Below, one piece after another: positions 27,001-30,083 of a DNA stretch of 64,000 bases. Below the pieces are notes generated by a model. The model ran no database searches and had not been told where the DNA came from. It was given only the letters and a program-made list of their open reading frames with translations. This DNA is from Prorocentrum cordatum (taxonomy: Eukaryota; Sar; Dinophyceae; Prorocentrales; Prorocentraceae), in the NCBI GenBank assembly GCA_963575745.1, contig CAUYUJ010014256.1, forward strand, positions 181,001 to 245,000. The letters are read 5' to 3'. The first letter of the stretch is position 1, and every line of letters starts with the position of its first letter. The position numbers were made by a program, and so were the translations under genes.

Positions 27001-28622
27001 CTTTTCGCGGATGGTTGCGTCAGGGCTCAACCTGAACGGTGTTGTTCGTTTTCGTTGTGTTTTCGTGCTCCTTCGTTTTGTCTTGAATTCGCCTTCGTTG
27101 CAAAACGACATCGAAACGAAAACGGCCCACGAAATTGCCAAAACGCAGTTTAGGTCCACCCCTGGGTTGCGTTGTATGATCTATGATGTTGTACGGATCT
27201 TTGTCCTCGAATGCGGGGAATTACATCGTCGGCACCACTCCGTCGTCATATGCTGAGGCAGCGCTCTGCATGCTTTGGGGCTGTCCACGGGTCCTGGTGT
27301 CGACGTCCTGCTTTTTGGAACACCAGGGAACACATGCACATCATGTAATAAGAGCGGAAGGAGCACAGAGCCAAAACATATTGGGGCACAGGGCATGGAC
27401 CGCATGGCAGATCTTCTCCACCTCGAACGTCTTCGTTGGCCAAACCCACTTTCCAGAGAAAGCTATTGTATGCGAGTTGAAACCGAGCAGCGCCCGCTGC
27501 CCCTCGACCTGTATGTAGAAGAGTGCTGCGCAGGATGAGAACGAGGAGGGGCAAGTGGCGCGCGAACAGGGTATGATACTACACAGGAAGAGAATTGAGT
27601 AGGACGAGGCGGAGGACTTGCAGTGTTCGAGTGCCGTTCGCGGGGGAGGGGGGGGGGGAGACGCAGCGGAGCAGGGGCCGTGCAGCGCAGCATCCTGGGG
27701 GCCGGGAGCGAGGTCGCTGCTGAAGAAGAACTGGAACAACATCAAGCGCCTGCACATCAAGAGATCCCGCTCCGCGTGCCCGTGTCTCTCGAGTCCCCCC
27801 GTTGCTCGGCCTCTCTCGTCCTCGCCACCGCCCTCCAGCGCACGAGAGCAGATGCTCGTGTGCAGCCTGGGCTTGGCGGCGAGGGAGAGGGGGGGATGGT
27901 GGTCGTTTTTGCTTATCCATTGTTTTGCCGATCGGCGCGGGCCATCGCTCCCCCCCTGCCCCACTCCTATGGAGTAGATTTTGGCTTCTCTTGCCTGTTT
28001 CGAGCAGGTGGGTCCCTACCCGAAGCAGAGGTCCGGAGCCAGACCCCCCCCCTCCCCCCCCCTTTCGCCCAATGCCGAAACTCCGAATAAAAAAGAGAAC
28101 GCTCACATGGGAGAAGGAGAAGGCCTTCTCAGAAAGCGTCGGTACTGCTCAGAAGCCCTCGCGCCTTCTGAGAAGTGTTTGTGCGTCCTCGGGGAAGGCA
28201 TGGGACACTTCTCGGAAGGCTGGGGGACGTCCGAGCCCTCTGAGGAGGCCCGTCCTTTCTCACTTCCCCCCCCTTGCTCGCCGCCGATCCTTGACTCTCC
28301 CTGTCCACAGCAGATGCGGCTCCAGTTCCACCTCAGTGCTATCGTCGATTCCGCCCGTCGACCCGGTCGCTCCCTTCCACCTTCCCCCTCCTCCTCTCCG
28401 GGGCGGCACCCCGCCGTCCCCATCCTGCATCCTCCACTTGCTCCTGCGTCGTCGTGGCCCCTCCTCTCATTCTCCCTCCTCCCTCCCGCCCTATTCCTGT
28501 CCGGCCCTCTCCCGCCAGTCCTGCATCCTCCCTCCCCATCCGTCGCCTCCTCCTCGTGCGCCTCCTCCTCTGGCCCGCCCGGCAGGAGCACGATGGGCAA
28601 GCCGTTCACCGTCTACGGCTGA
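790..28622 (+). CDS. RPL10A: 60S ribosomal protein L10a (uL1 family), C-terminal 130 residues in six exons; 5' exons outside the window
   Basis: uL1/L10a is a component of the large ribosomal subunit and forms the L1 stalk that contacts E-site tRNA. Six plus-strand exons (790-890, 4513-4558, 21061-21132, 23396-23484, 27713-27760, 28586-28622) splice into one frame of 393 nt: 130 codons plus TGA. The order of conserved blocks matches eukaryotic L10a: [73 protein letters not shown], and the terminal STMGKP. The family is about 217 residues long, so roughly 85 N-terminal residues are missing upstream. Every acceptor is AG followed by G; donors are GC, GT, GC, GT and GA, as reported for dinoflagellate introns. 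Intron 2 contains a complete antisense LINE. Whether this copy is expressed cannot be told from sequence, but its frame is intact across all five junctions. Recognition is from memory of the family. Confidence 0.96.
1070..1546. repeat. (GTT)n microsatellite
   Basis: About 475 bp of degenerate TTG/GTT trinucleotides with occasional GTC and GGT variants, the variants clustered near 1355-1375 and 1485-1515. It creates long spurious poly-Leu and poly-Val reading frames. Confidence 0.97.
1835..2032. repeat. Degenerate ATGCT / CCACG pentamer array
   Basis: Five-base words such as ATGCT, ATGCC and CCACG recur in tandem. This is the reverse-complement word family of the AGCAT arrays at 29190-29390 and 29745-29950, so the same pentamer satellite occurs in an RPL10A intron and downstream of the gene. 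Confidence 0.8.
2646..2706. repeat. (GA)n microsatellite
   Basis: About 60 bp of GA dinucleotides, interrupted once by GGTGATAAA and once by AA. Confidence 0.95.
2974..3111. repeat. Short inverted-repeat element, 24-bp arms
   Basis: The left arm (2974-2997) begins TGATCCTCAGGACGAG. The right arm (3088-3111) is its reverse complement with two mismatches. The spacer is 90 bp. The arrangement fits a small foldback or MITE-like element in intron 1, but I see no clear target duplication. Confidence 0.75.
3614..3715. repeat. Inverted repeat, 37-bp arms with a 28-bp loop
   Basis: The left arm at 3614-3650 begins GGCGCTCCGCGCGGAT. The right arm at 3679-3715 is its reverse complement with four mismatches. 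The RNA would form a strong hairpin. A partial relative of the left arm (GCGCGGATGTCTTGGATC) occurs at about 47276-47293. Confidence 0.8.
4513..4558 (+). CDS. RPL10A: RPL10A exon B
   Basis: 46 nt after CCCGCCCAG. The first G completes Arg; the exon then reads [15 protein letters not shown] and ends at a codon boundary. The GT donor begins at 4559. The [11 protein letters not shown] block is diagnostic of uL1. Confidence 0.95.
5058..5115. repeat. (GGA)n microsatellite
   Basis: About 55 bp of near-perfect GGA trinucleotides in intron 2, upstream of the LINE insertion. Confidence 0.95.
5850..5861. repeat. Target-site duplication, left copy (3' side of the LINE)
   Basis: The 12 bases TGATGGAGATAG immediately precede the T10 run. 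The identical 12-mer lies at 19448-19459, beyond the spliced-leader end of the element. Bases just outside differ (G versus A to the left), so the duplication is 12 bp. Confidence 0.9.
5862..5871 (-). other. Poly(A) tail of the LINE (T10 on the plus strand)
   Basis: Ten T residues abut the left target-site duplication. On the element's sense strand this is a terminal A10, as expected for the 3' end of a retrotransposed mRNA. Confidence 0.9.
5872..7355 (-). other. 3' untranslated region of the LINE
   Basis: About 1.5 kb between the last plausible ORF and the A tail. It contains two ~355-bp tandem repeats. A minus-strand open frame ending near 5564 crosses part of it but runs past the element boundary at 5862 and becomes Pro/Ser-rich, so I do not treat it as a gene. 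No canonical AATAAA is obvious before the tail. Confidence 0.6.
6576..7286 (-). repeat. Two tandem ~355-bp repeats, each with a 13-bp inverted repeat
   Basis: Unit 1 (6576-6934) and unit 2 (6935-7286) both begin GACTC(G/A)GCCGTGGCGAGTC and stay similar throughout with small indels. Each ends in a perfect 13-bp inverted repeat, TAGGTGGTGGGCT with AGCCCACCACCTA (6873-6885 with 6918-6930; 7226-7238 with 7271-7283), separated by a 32-base loop. In the RNA these would form two similar hairpins in the 3' UTR. They could be the template-recognition structure for the element's own RT, but that is inference. Confidence 0.88.
7356..7667 (-). CDS. Small downstream ORF of the LINE, unknown function
   Basis: A 103-residue open frame in the same frame as 7905-8327, separated from it by stops. 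It contains a Trp-rich stretch ([14 protein letters not shown]) followed by a Gln/Ala-rich helix and an Arg-rich end. The non-repetitive composition suggests former coding sequence. It resembles no family I recognise and may be the broken continuation of the ORF before it. Confidence 0.4.
   Translation of the reverse strand: MAGLPVHCRHQGVQKWWPTTCPGEWKMPNGMLYPLVWKLKSLDVIDGQVVETWDWEWIEAAGLATISEVETMMLDHFSQQQAAAQEARAQTAASAAARQPRGA
7905..8327 (-). CDS. Downstream ORF of the LINE, unknown function
   Basis: 140 residues of normal composition with no recognised motif. The start lies in CTCACAGGCCATG, 11 bp after the stop of the preceding ORF. That ORF starts in nearly the same context (CCACAGGCCATG), so the short sequence before the ATG is conserved between adjacent ORFs. 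It could be a splice acceptor or a re-initiation context. Confidence 0.5.
   Translation of the reverse strand: MPTPDAQHLPQFEHGDVRCAPTEAVPPQPTVVQWLVVITAGHIPLWSPLTINVGLLMEQFHGQETRLPSSVERPRFFHLPILQETDARSILFGTGMPFRTGLSPRVNMRSGTILIPIDSAPGQACISRPIRRVLLTQAHA
8341..9045 (-). CDS. Downstream ORF of the LINE, unknown function
   Basis: 234 residues, starting [17 protein letters not shown] after a strong pyrimidine tract ending CCCCCCACAG. The middle is rich in Trp, His and aromatic residues ([16 protein letters not shown]), as in a folded domain, but I recognise no family. It shares a reading frame with the ORF at 9139-9660 and may be its continuation after a stop or an intron. The AG just before the ATG could serve cis- or trans-splicing. 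Confidence 0.55.
   Translation of the reverse strand: MMRELSTLGNADADEDMPAAEAAPGRHLDLLRIMEQLPPDFRSAWPFWEYLAERLLLAHQQVHRFLSGGSRRHALLLSPTAVYQPASVPQWQATWQLESGPPALPHARATVGPELHMDLPDVANHTVERWYGRWCEANSPNLLHIYPHRAAGEGPYAARFSPAISLVTVYVPDQIFLDLLHAGAWEQPALIPQRLLEDAAAGSPILIDFQAMILVRPFCLPLSYLSRILRLPEP
9139..9660 (-). CDS. Basic, charged protein of the LINE (possible ORF3), helical C-terminus
   Basis: 173 residues. The N-terminal two thirds are Arg/Lys/Pro/Ser-rich ([20 protein letters not shown]), as in nucleic-acid binding tails. The C-terminal third (about residues 108-150) has charged heptad-like helix sequence ([20 protein letters not shown]). A Pro-rich open frame in another frame (10228 to about 9660) lies just upstream and may be its N-terminal part. 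A GCAG|GTAGACG...CCCCGCAG|GAT arrangement near 9695-9745 could be a short intron joining the two. The function is unknown; an RNA-binding role is a guess from composition. Confidence 0.5.
   Translation of the reverse strand: MPRASATRKRKQVSFTDEFTAKAPRVAYNSRRSTEPRKSALKQPAPQRRGPAEAQSSPQAFHGTASPPASPPPRRHKARKSHRAAHAAPRPHSPAEAPDAASDEQRSTVLKAHENRIAQLKEEHGQDQLHIDRIHRERLELQLREGESLSHCGQRLSPRRPRKPHEGGDAARR
10232..12400 (-). CDS. ORF2 C-terminal part: C2H2 zinc finger plus cytosine-methyltransferase-like domain
   Basis: About 720 residues in the same frame as the RT ORF, from which a TGA at 12401-12403 separates it. At about 12040-12120 is a C2H2 finger (CPWCPRTF...HVAQVH, C-x2-C-x12-H-x4-H) followed by a partial second one (CPAC...QH). 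Next is a domain with C5-methyltransferase hallmarks: motif I-like [14 protein letters not shown] (about 11507-11540), an acidic strand LSVDIAID, and motif IV-like [13 protein letters not shown] with the PPC cysteine at 11324-11326. Later motifs (FDQC) resemble methyltransferase-like modules of other dinoflagellate retroelements. The tail is Pro-rich and basic ([18 protein letters not shown]). Catalytic activity is not established; the domain may only bind SAM or DNA. Confidence 0.8.
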   Translation of the reverse strand: MGDFSANLAQMPSQVTHLDQWEALALQSHTGWKRRIRNALTAGAQHFARAALAEAAAKHFFAISVPCGIPLPTDHVQHPIEQQRLAAHYPSVLTCPWCPRTFLKFRGLKQHVAQVHWTLSHRVKGLVPDTAVCPACSLPFGSRASLMQHLCFDSFICALYLLCHSQRLPQEQIASLAMQRCENAKLQVKSGVGRWRVALPAHRAKRATTQHYRDFAKHLSQADARAIMAVTDYALDPAAVSLLFPADVPPPQPPPPPALPEWPFQPQDYTGLGTNDIPARIRRKEIFILNLFSGRRREGDIQHHLESFAPTPSLEVHILSVDIAIDPDTGDLTKSETIKLWQHHIYAGRVVVSGGGPPCETFCAARWKPNGPPPLRTIDHYWGIPNATPKQSRQLQIANLLLASLVLLFAAHLDMGTSAWMEHPCPAHWGPRAQPSWIWRPLVALAAAPAVRTTDFDQCMFQPSCRPPSEFGKAPTRLLSLRPPSLPVLLLNRPQGAKCTHPRGARRTLLGKDENDRFFTADKKTYPSALCECLAQAICQGVILPFVEDPQDLPPQADPAILAPLLRFSASMTSDFWLGPDFADPSAPRTRAKVDGELDRFRRLLAPTRPSEPWRRHGDLPSEAPETPGPADQDSEAEQEAAHFLGAAPIFPSTPPPPPPPPSLTLDQKRRIQCNRDRARQIRAERARQAARPVPLTGLTFSHMRHAASPAPQDFNADIFDI
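12401..13852 (-). CDS. ORF2 reverse transcriptase domain (LINE type)
   Basis: 483 residues. RT motifs occur in order: [13 protein letters not shown] (motif 2a/3 region), motif [16 protein letters not shown] with the first catalytic Asp, motif [19 protein letters not shown], and motif [14 protein letters not shown] with both catalytic Asp residues (FDD near 13148-13160), followed by thumb sequence with [12 protein letters not shown] and [10 protein letters not shown]. All three catalytic Asp residues are present. It is joined by a -1 frame change in the 13831-13890 overlap to the upstream endonuclease frame, whose end ([14 protein letters not shown]) supplies the start of the RT fingers. It ends at a TGA, after which the same frame continues as zinc finger and methyltransferase. 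Confidence 0.93.
   Translation of the reverse strand: MANSRSVMDSPHFSKRHRALLRKELVEYLPPVAGAAQSGGIAGRGTDFATLTVLAHQAYATSQRISSAYIFIDAVSAFYRALRQLIFYCDSQQAGLYYLVSSLDLPQETGEELMRHLLSAPPMLQEAGLPSHLHAQISVAYEHTWAFYPGASGVALTLRGTIPGQQLGDVLFNFLMARANNEAVKQLTDSPLAHLILKVQVDKAAPRSFYAHHKDSLASSDTDVHHYLDSCFFDDGAYAFLGPTKELFDAMPVLMAIIVEAYALSGIKLNFQVNKTMCPFQFRGEASISLRRKLWDPQGLNGQMLVSPALGHTPFSLHFARIYTYLGTHLDEKGSIGPELAHRRSEAAPSWRNLARLFLRHSSSAWLREHPHLLDSLILSSRLFNAAVWPLLTGPQIVTLQGEFMRMYRRLLHLPRCDSTAERDSFVLAKVCRPPLPQIFSAMRLRLFGRLLRTGPPHLISLLATLAADVPDSWLALVQKDLQ
13831..16072 (-). CDS. ORF2 endonuclease domain (APE/EEP type) and linker to RT
   Basis: An endonuclease/exonuclease/phosphatase fold used by LINEs to nick target DNA. 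The motifs are all recognisable: [11 protein letters not shown] (Asn), DVIGMQETR (catalytic Glu, about 15830-15855), VLMDSNA (GDFN equivalent), KRRDYIAI, and LDHAAP (Asp-His pair). About 450 residues of largely helical linker follow, then RT fingers. The frame is entered by a +1 change from the RNase H frame at a run of nine G (16065-16073), an obvious spot for replication slippage or sequencing error. The frame's upstream extension to 16170 is out of register with the endonuclease and probably not real. Confidence 0.9.
16074..16858 (-). CDS. ORF2 N-terminal RNase H domain, interrupted by one TGA
   Basis: RNase HI cleaves RNA in RNA:DNA hybrids. All four acidic positions are visible: IYTDASGR (about 16640-16660), [11 protein letters not shown] (about 16480-16503), FHSDNMDVV (about 16400-16425) and [10 protein letters not shown], preceded by HVHGHQ. 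One in-frame TGA at 16580-16582 sits between the first and second motifs and the reading resumes in the same frame. The start overlaps the ORF1 stop, so ORF2 could be reached by -1 frameshifting or re-initiation; no slippery site was verified. RNase H lies upstream of the endonuclease and RT, whereas LINEs that carry RNase H usually have it after RT. Confidence 0.85.
16855..19221 (-). CDS. ORF1 protein of the LINE: RanBP2-type zinc finger and coiled coil
   Basis: 788 residues from the first ATG after the spliced leader (19219-19221, with a second ATG next to it), leaving a 5' UTR of about 200 nt. Near residues 85-105 is [21 protein letters not shown], which fits the RanBP2-type finger W-x-C-x2-C-x3-N-x6-C-x2-C. 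A basic stretch ([20 protein letters not shown]) follows at about 195-215. A long predicted coiled coil spans about 340-430, then Pro/Ser/Ala-rich linkers and a charged Arg/Ser-rich tail. LINE ORF1 proteins typically bind RNA and oligomerise; this layout fits that role without sequence homology I can name. The frame is fully open. Confidence 0.85.
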   Translation of the reverse strand: MMLSHHHSFQGLPQQGAVPTTLPPPRATPLSPTSGLQQHGMATSPTQRMAAPPSPSLYATRLPADFFPPPQQPVHQKGSAPPELWYCLQCGRANTTLDVSCPTCFPTRAAGPQHATPGPAKGQEQHKPLQGAGPWPGHKGPRSFSGSTGGAHMGKGHAPSNAPSFDQVAAWAAEYGLLPAPPGDHTVQPEVFSNKERKKREKDEARRAREAQRSEGEQPASKAPGTPHGAKDTGIIGQSPRSQPSPFAPPPEGEATPPTLFGPASVQQSPFLMADQAFSSLGALDPATELSVAELAAQCPILTPDEAHSRSAWIFPPLEPDRLLEHRKALAMSKDALILQLRASTLLGHSDMRITEIRKEISLVNFQLANARDPLAKISEQEHVVASLHADCEQLAAKQAQAEEHVRNLALALQTAQADLSQASTLLAYFKSQAPPVAAITDSLMMGEAADEPGAVQRTAALSASHAGEDRDGPPDLGTATPLTAAPPSPPLLQCPAPLPGIQGLEQPYITSLAAAMQSNAEAMAREVATIKASFDSQAQAMRNAVDTLALQIKAGQLVPTAVSSHGATPRGGATAPSGSEQARAPARAGPLFRLGFVPKPGPAPVPETPTGEASTTAPPGEAATNQSSPAAASAGEPSELPPPTRSASQLGWDLSDDKGEPVTMASSRRSASAQARGRSARAGQADERTLSGISEEDSEGKQAARSKSPRGSRRPRRAPAEAELTSRAGAPATAAPRSPADAMADAEAADLRAEAEAHAAQAAQDDLAQAARDGTVFQVAPLDTAHG
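19411..19422 (-). repeat. Possible relict spliced-leader fragment
   Basis: Directly downstream of the complete spliced leader, the minus strand reads GTTTGGCTCGAG. It matches the last 12 bases of the leader at 10 positions. Stacked, truncated leader copies are known from recycled retroposed dinoflagellate mRNAs, so this may mark an earlier round of trans-splicing and retroposition. The match is short. Confidence 0.55.
19423..19444 (-). other. Dinoflagellate spliced-leader sequence at the 5' end of the LINE
   Basis: On the minus strand, bases 19443-19423 read CCGTAGCCATTTTGGCTCAA then G, preceded by T: a complete match to the 22-nt leader trans-spliced to dinoflagellate nuclear mRNAs. It is followed by a 5' UTR and the ORF1 ATG, and preceded by only three extra bases (TCC) before the target-site duplication. 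It is therefore the fossil of an mRNA 5' end. No donor GT and Sm-site context follows it, so it is not an SL RNA gene. Confidence 0.95.
19448..19459. repeat. Target-site duplication, right copy (5' side of the LINE)
   Basis: TGATGGAGATAG, identical to 5850-5861. With that copy it brackets the element from spliced leader to A tail. Confidence 0.9.
19796..20046. repeat. (GGA)n microsatellite
   Basis: About 250 bp of GGA/GGAGGAA variants on the plus strand. Confidence 0.95.
20349..20492. repeat. (CT)n and (TA)n microsatellites
   Basis: A (CT)n run at about 20349-20382 and an uninterrupted TA run at about 20462-20492, about 80 bp apart. A similar GA-then-TA pairing occurs at 38523-38578. Confidence 0.9.
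21061..21132 (+). CDS. RPL10A: RPL10A exon C
   Basis: 72 nt, 24 codons in phase 0: [14 protein letters not shown] then [10 protein letters not shown]. The acceptor is GGGAG|G and the donor is GC (21133-21134). It aligns with the segment of L10a that follows KFPTLV and leads into the KKVLC block. Confidence 0.93.
21958..22335. repeat. GGA-rich microsatellite with an AT-rich core
   Basis: GGA repeats flank an A/T-rich block (about 21980-22130) of ACTA/ATAATA/GAAGA words, the only clearly AT-rich stretch in this intron. Confidence 0.85.
22575..22705. repeat. (TCC)n microsatellite
   Basis: About 130 bp of TCC and CTCCC repeats. Confidence 0.95.
22839..22999. mobile_element. Small TIR element (MITE-like), copy 1
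   Basis: 161 bp with imperfect ~26-bp terminal inverted repeats. The left end reads GGTCGGGCGGGTCCCCCTAC and the right end, reverse-complemented, GCCAGGCCTGTCCCTCTACA, both continuing into a G run. The outermost bases are TTAG on the left and TTAA on the right, fitting a decayed TTAA target duplication. The interior is AT-rich with no coding capacity, so movement would need a transposase from elsewhere. Confidence 0.8.
23396..23484 (+). CDS. RPL10A: RPL10A exon D
   Basis: 89 nt: [18 protein letters not shown], then [11 protein letters not shown], ending GT, which forms Val with the next exon's first G. The acceptor is CTACGCAG|G and the donor is GT (23485-23486). It matches the conserved VLCxxVAVG and VNFLVS blocks of L10a. 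Confidence 0.95.
24127..24290. repeat. TCC/TCG microsatellite
   Basis: Tandem CCTCCTCGTCGT-type words, about 160 bp, interrupted by two copies of TTTGGTGTAATTT (24114-24126 and 24236-24248). Confidence 0.85.
24377..24534. mobile_element. Small TIR element (MITE-like), copy 2
   Basis: About 158 bp. The left end GCCGGGCCCGTCCCTCTACA follows TGAA; the right end, reverse-complemented GTCGCGCGTGTCCCCCTACA, is followed by TTAA. These are the same terminal inverted repeats as the element at 22839-22999, with an AT-rich, non-coding interior. Two copies with the same ends define the family. Confidence 0.82.
25190..25560. repeat. Three dispersed copies of an 'AAGGCGGCGGGGCTT' motif
   Basis: The motif with downstream TTCAG(A/C)AAT occurs near 25198, 25443 and 25500. 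The last two lie in a ~57-bp near-tandem repeat beginning GCGCCCCCG(A/G)TTCTC. Confidence 0.75.
25370..25409. repeat. Perfect 17-bp hairpin
   Basis: GATGCATGGATTTGGCG (25370-25386) and its exact reverse complement (25393-25409) are separated by only six bases. It could form a cruciform or an RNA hairpin in intron 4. Confidence 0.92.
25721..25966. mobile_element. Partial or composite relative of the TTAA element, with nested inverted repeat
   Basis: It begins TTAAGCCGGGCACGTCCCTC, nearly identical to the MITE left end, but no matching right end is found. Inside, a 33-bp imperfect inverted repeat (25802-25834 with 25918-25950) encloses a poly-C tract. The 11-mer ATCCTAATGTT occurs at both 25712-25722 and 25956-25966, possibly a duplication made on insertion. 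Confidence 0.55.
26215..26480 (+). repeat. Dispersed ~260-bp repeat, copy 2 of 3
   Basis: It shares GATCGGTGCGGCTCGAGA, GACGCAGAAAGATGGG, CAACGTCGGATT, TGTGCATCCTGGGGAGGGTA and GTTCTGTGTG-type blocks, in the same order and orientation, with 30540-30800. It shares the first and third blocks with about 22490-22800. It has no coding potential. Confidence 0.8.
27713..27760 (+). CDS. RPL10A: RPL10A exon E
   Basis: 48 nt. The first G completes Val; then [15 protein letters not shown] and AA, which forms Lys with the first G of exon F. The acceptor is GCGAG|G. The donor is GA (27761-27762), one of the non-canonical donors described in dinoflagellates. Confidence 0.93.
27761..28585 (+). other. RPL10A intron 5 (GA-AG, 825 bp)
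   Basis: The donor is AA|GAGATC and the acceptor CCGGCAG|G. It has a pyrimidine-rich 3' half and contains repeated CTTCTCAGAA/CTTCTGAGAA words (28110-28215). An AG at 28310-28311 followed by an open stretch was considered as an extra exon, but nothing conserved in L10a is missing between exons E and F. Confidence 0.85.
28586..28622 (+). CDS. RPL10A: RPL10A terminal exon F
   Basis: 37 nt: the first G completes Lys, then [11 protein letters not shown] and TGA at 28620-28622. The IK-STMGKP junction with exon E matches the C-terminus of L10a, and the stop falls at the expected family end. Confidence 0.95.
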
Positions 28623-29046
28623 GCGCGAGAGATCCCCCCCCCCCGACGGCGCTGCGGACGCGAGCCCTCGAAAGAAGCGTCAGCGGGCCGGGACCCTCCA
28701 GAGCGTCAGCAGGCGCGCATTCTCCCGCCTGATATCGCGTCCCGCATTCTTTTGATGGTCCTGTTTTCCACCACCACCATTTGTTGGAGGGGGAGGGGTC
28801 CTTCTCCTCCTCCTCCTCCTCCTCCTCCTCCTCCTCCTCCTTCTCGTTCTCCTCCTCCTCGTCCTCCACCTCCTTCCCCCCCTCCAACTTATGGTGGTGG
28901 TGGTGGAAAACAGGCCCATCATCTTCGGCTCGGGGTACGGAGGACAACGAGGCTCTCCCCTCAACAGCTTGTCTGCAAGAGTTCTTCCGTCGGTCCGACG
29001 GGCGTTGTCGCCTTTTTCTTGCACGACGGGCGTTTTCGTCTTTTTC
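28623..29046. other. 3' flank of RPL10A
   Basis: It begins with the presumptive 3' UTR. It contains a C9 run, and a (TCC)n tract (28800-28860) between two oppositely oriented blocks: GTCCTGTTTTCCACCACCAC (28760-28779) and a reverse-complement counterpart ending GTGGTGGTGGAAAACAGGCC (about 28895-28916). That gives a ~20-bp inverted repeat around the microsatellite. No polyadenylation signal is evident. Confidence 0.6.
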
Positions 29047-30083
29047 CCTACCTAGGCTCTGCCTAGAAGGGTTCTTACTCTGAGGCTTAAAGTGCCGGGC
29101 AGTGGAATGCGCCCCGGGCGGTTCCCCCGGCATCCGCCTTTAGCTCAGATGTATCTTAGCTTAGCTTACCTTCACCTTAGCTTCGCTGAGCTTTAGCATA
29201 ACAGAGCACAGCATAGCCTAGCCTAGCGTAGCATAGCATAGCGCAGCACAGCATATCATAACATAGTTCAGCCTAACATAGCATAGCGCAGCATCGCATA
29301 GCATAGCATAGCATAGCGCAGCACAGCACAGCACAGCATAGCACAGCGCAGCATAGCATAGCGGAGCAGAGCATAGCATAGCACAGCAGCAAAGCAAAGG
29401 CAAATCAACAGCAGCGACAGCAAAGCAAAGCACAAGCAACGCAAAACAAAGCAAAGCAAAAGCAAAAGCAAAGCAAAAGAAAGGCAAAGCAAAAGCACTG
29501 TGCGACAGATGCCGAGCTCCACTACCTAGGCTCTGCCAAGAGGGTTCTTACTCGCTGGGCTTAAAGGGGCCGGGCAGTGGGCTTCGCCCCAGGCGGTTTC
29601 CCCAGTCCCCGCCCTGCGGTTCCCCCAGTTGCGCCCCTTTACCTTAGCTTTGCGTATCTCATCTTAGCTTAGCTTAGCTGAGTTTCATCTTAGCTTTGCG
29701 TAGCTGTAGCTTAGCTTAGTTTAGCTTTAGCTTGGCTTAGCTTATCATCGCATAGCGCAGCATAACATAGCATAGCATAGCATAGCATAGCGCAGCATAG
29801 CACAGTATAGCATCGCATAGCGTAGCATAGCATAGCATACCACAGCCTAGCATAACATAGCGCAGCCTAGCGTAGCATAGCATAGCGCAGCATAGCATAA
29901 CATAGCATAGCATAGCATAGTGCAGCATATCATAGCATTGCATAGCATAGCAGCAAAGCAAAGGCAAAGCAACAACAGCAACAGCAACGCAAAGCACAAG
30001 CAACGCAAATCAAAGCAAAGGCAAAAGCAAAAGCAAAGCAACATAAAGGCACAGCAACACCAATGTGCGACAGATGCCGAGCT
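29047..30083. repeat. Tandem duplication (~475 + ~560 bp) carrying AGCAT pentamer satellites
   Basis: Unit 1 (29047-29520) and unit 2 (29522-30083) both start CTACCTAGGCTCTGCC, pass through GGGTTCTTACT and CCGGGCAGTGG, continue into TTAGCTTAGC words, an (AGCAT/AGCAC/AGCGC)n array and an AAAGCAAAGGCAAA-rich block, and end in GTGCGACAGATGCCGAGCT. The internal pentamer array gives spurious Cys/Ala/Tyr-rich frames on the minus strand. Confidence 0.9.

Larger units (their letters stand above)
23485..27712 (+). other. RPL10A intron 4 (GT-AG, 4228 bp), rich in small elements
   Basis: It holds a TCC/TCG tract (24127-24290), a TTAA-type MITE (24377-24534), a partial relative (25721 on), a nested 33-bp inverted repeat (25802-25950), a perfect 17-bp hairpin (25370-25409), three 'AAGGCGGCGGGGCTT' repeats (25190-25540) and one dispersed-repeat copy (26215-26480). 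From about 26700 to 27700 the sequence is less repetitive, but no open frame there is convincing. Confidence 0.8.

Noticed and set aside
28296-28340. Possible extra RPL10A exon after CCACAG
   Set aside because: Exons E and F join in frame with no conserved L10a residues missing, so an extra exon would insert unrelated residues.
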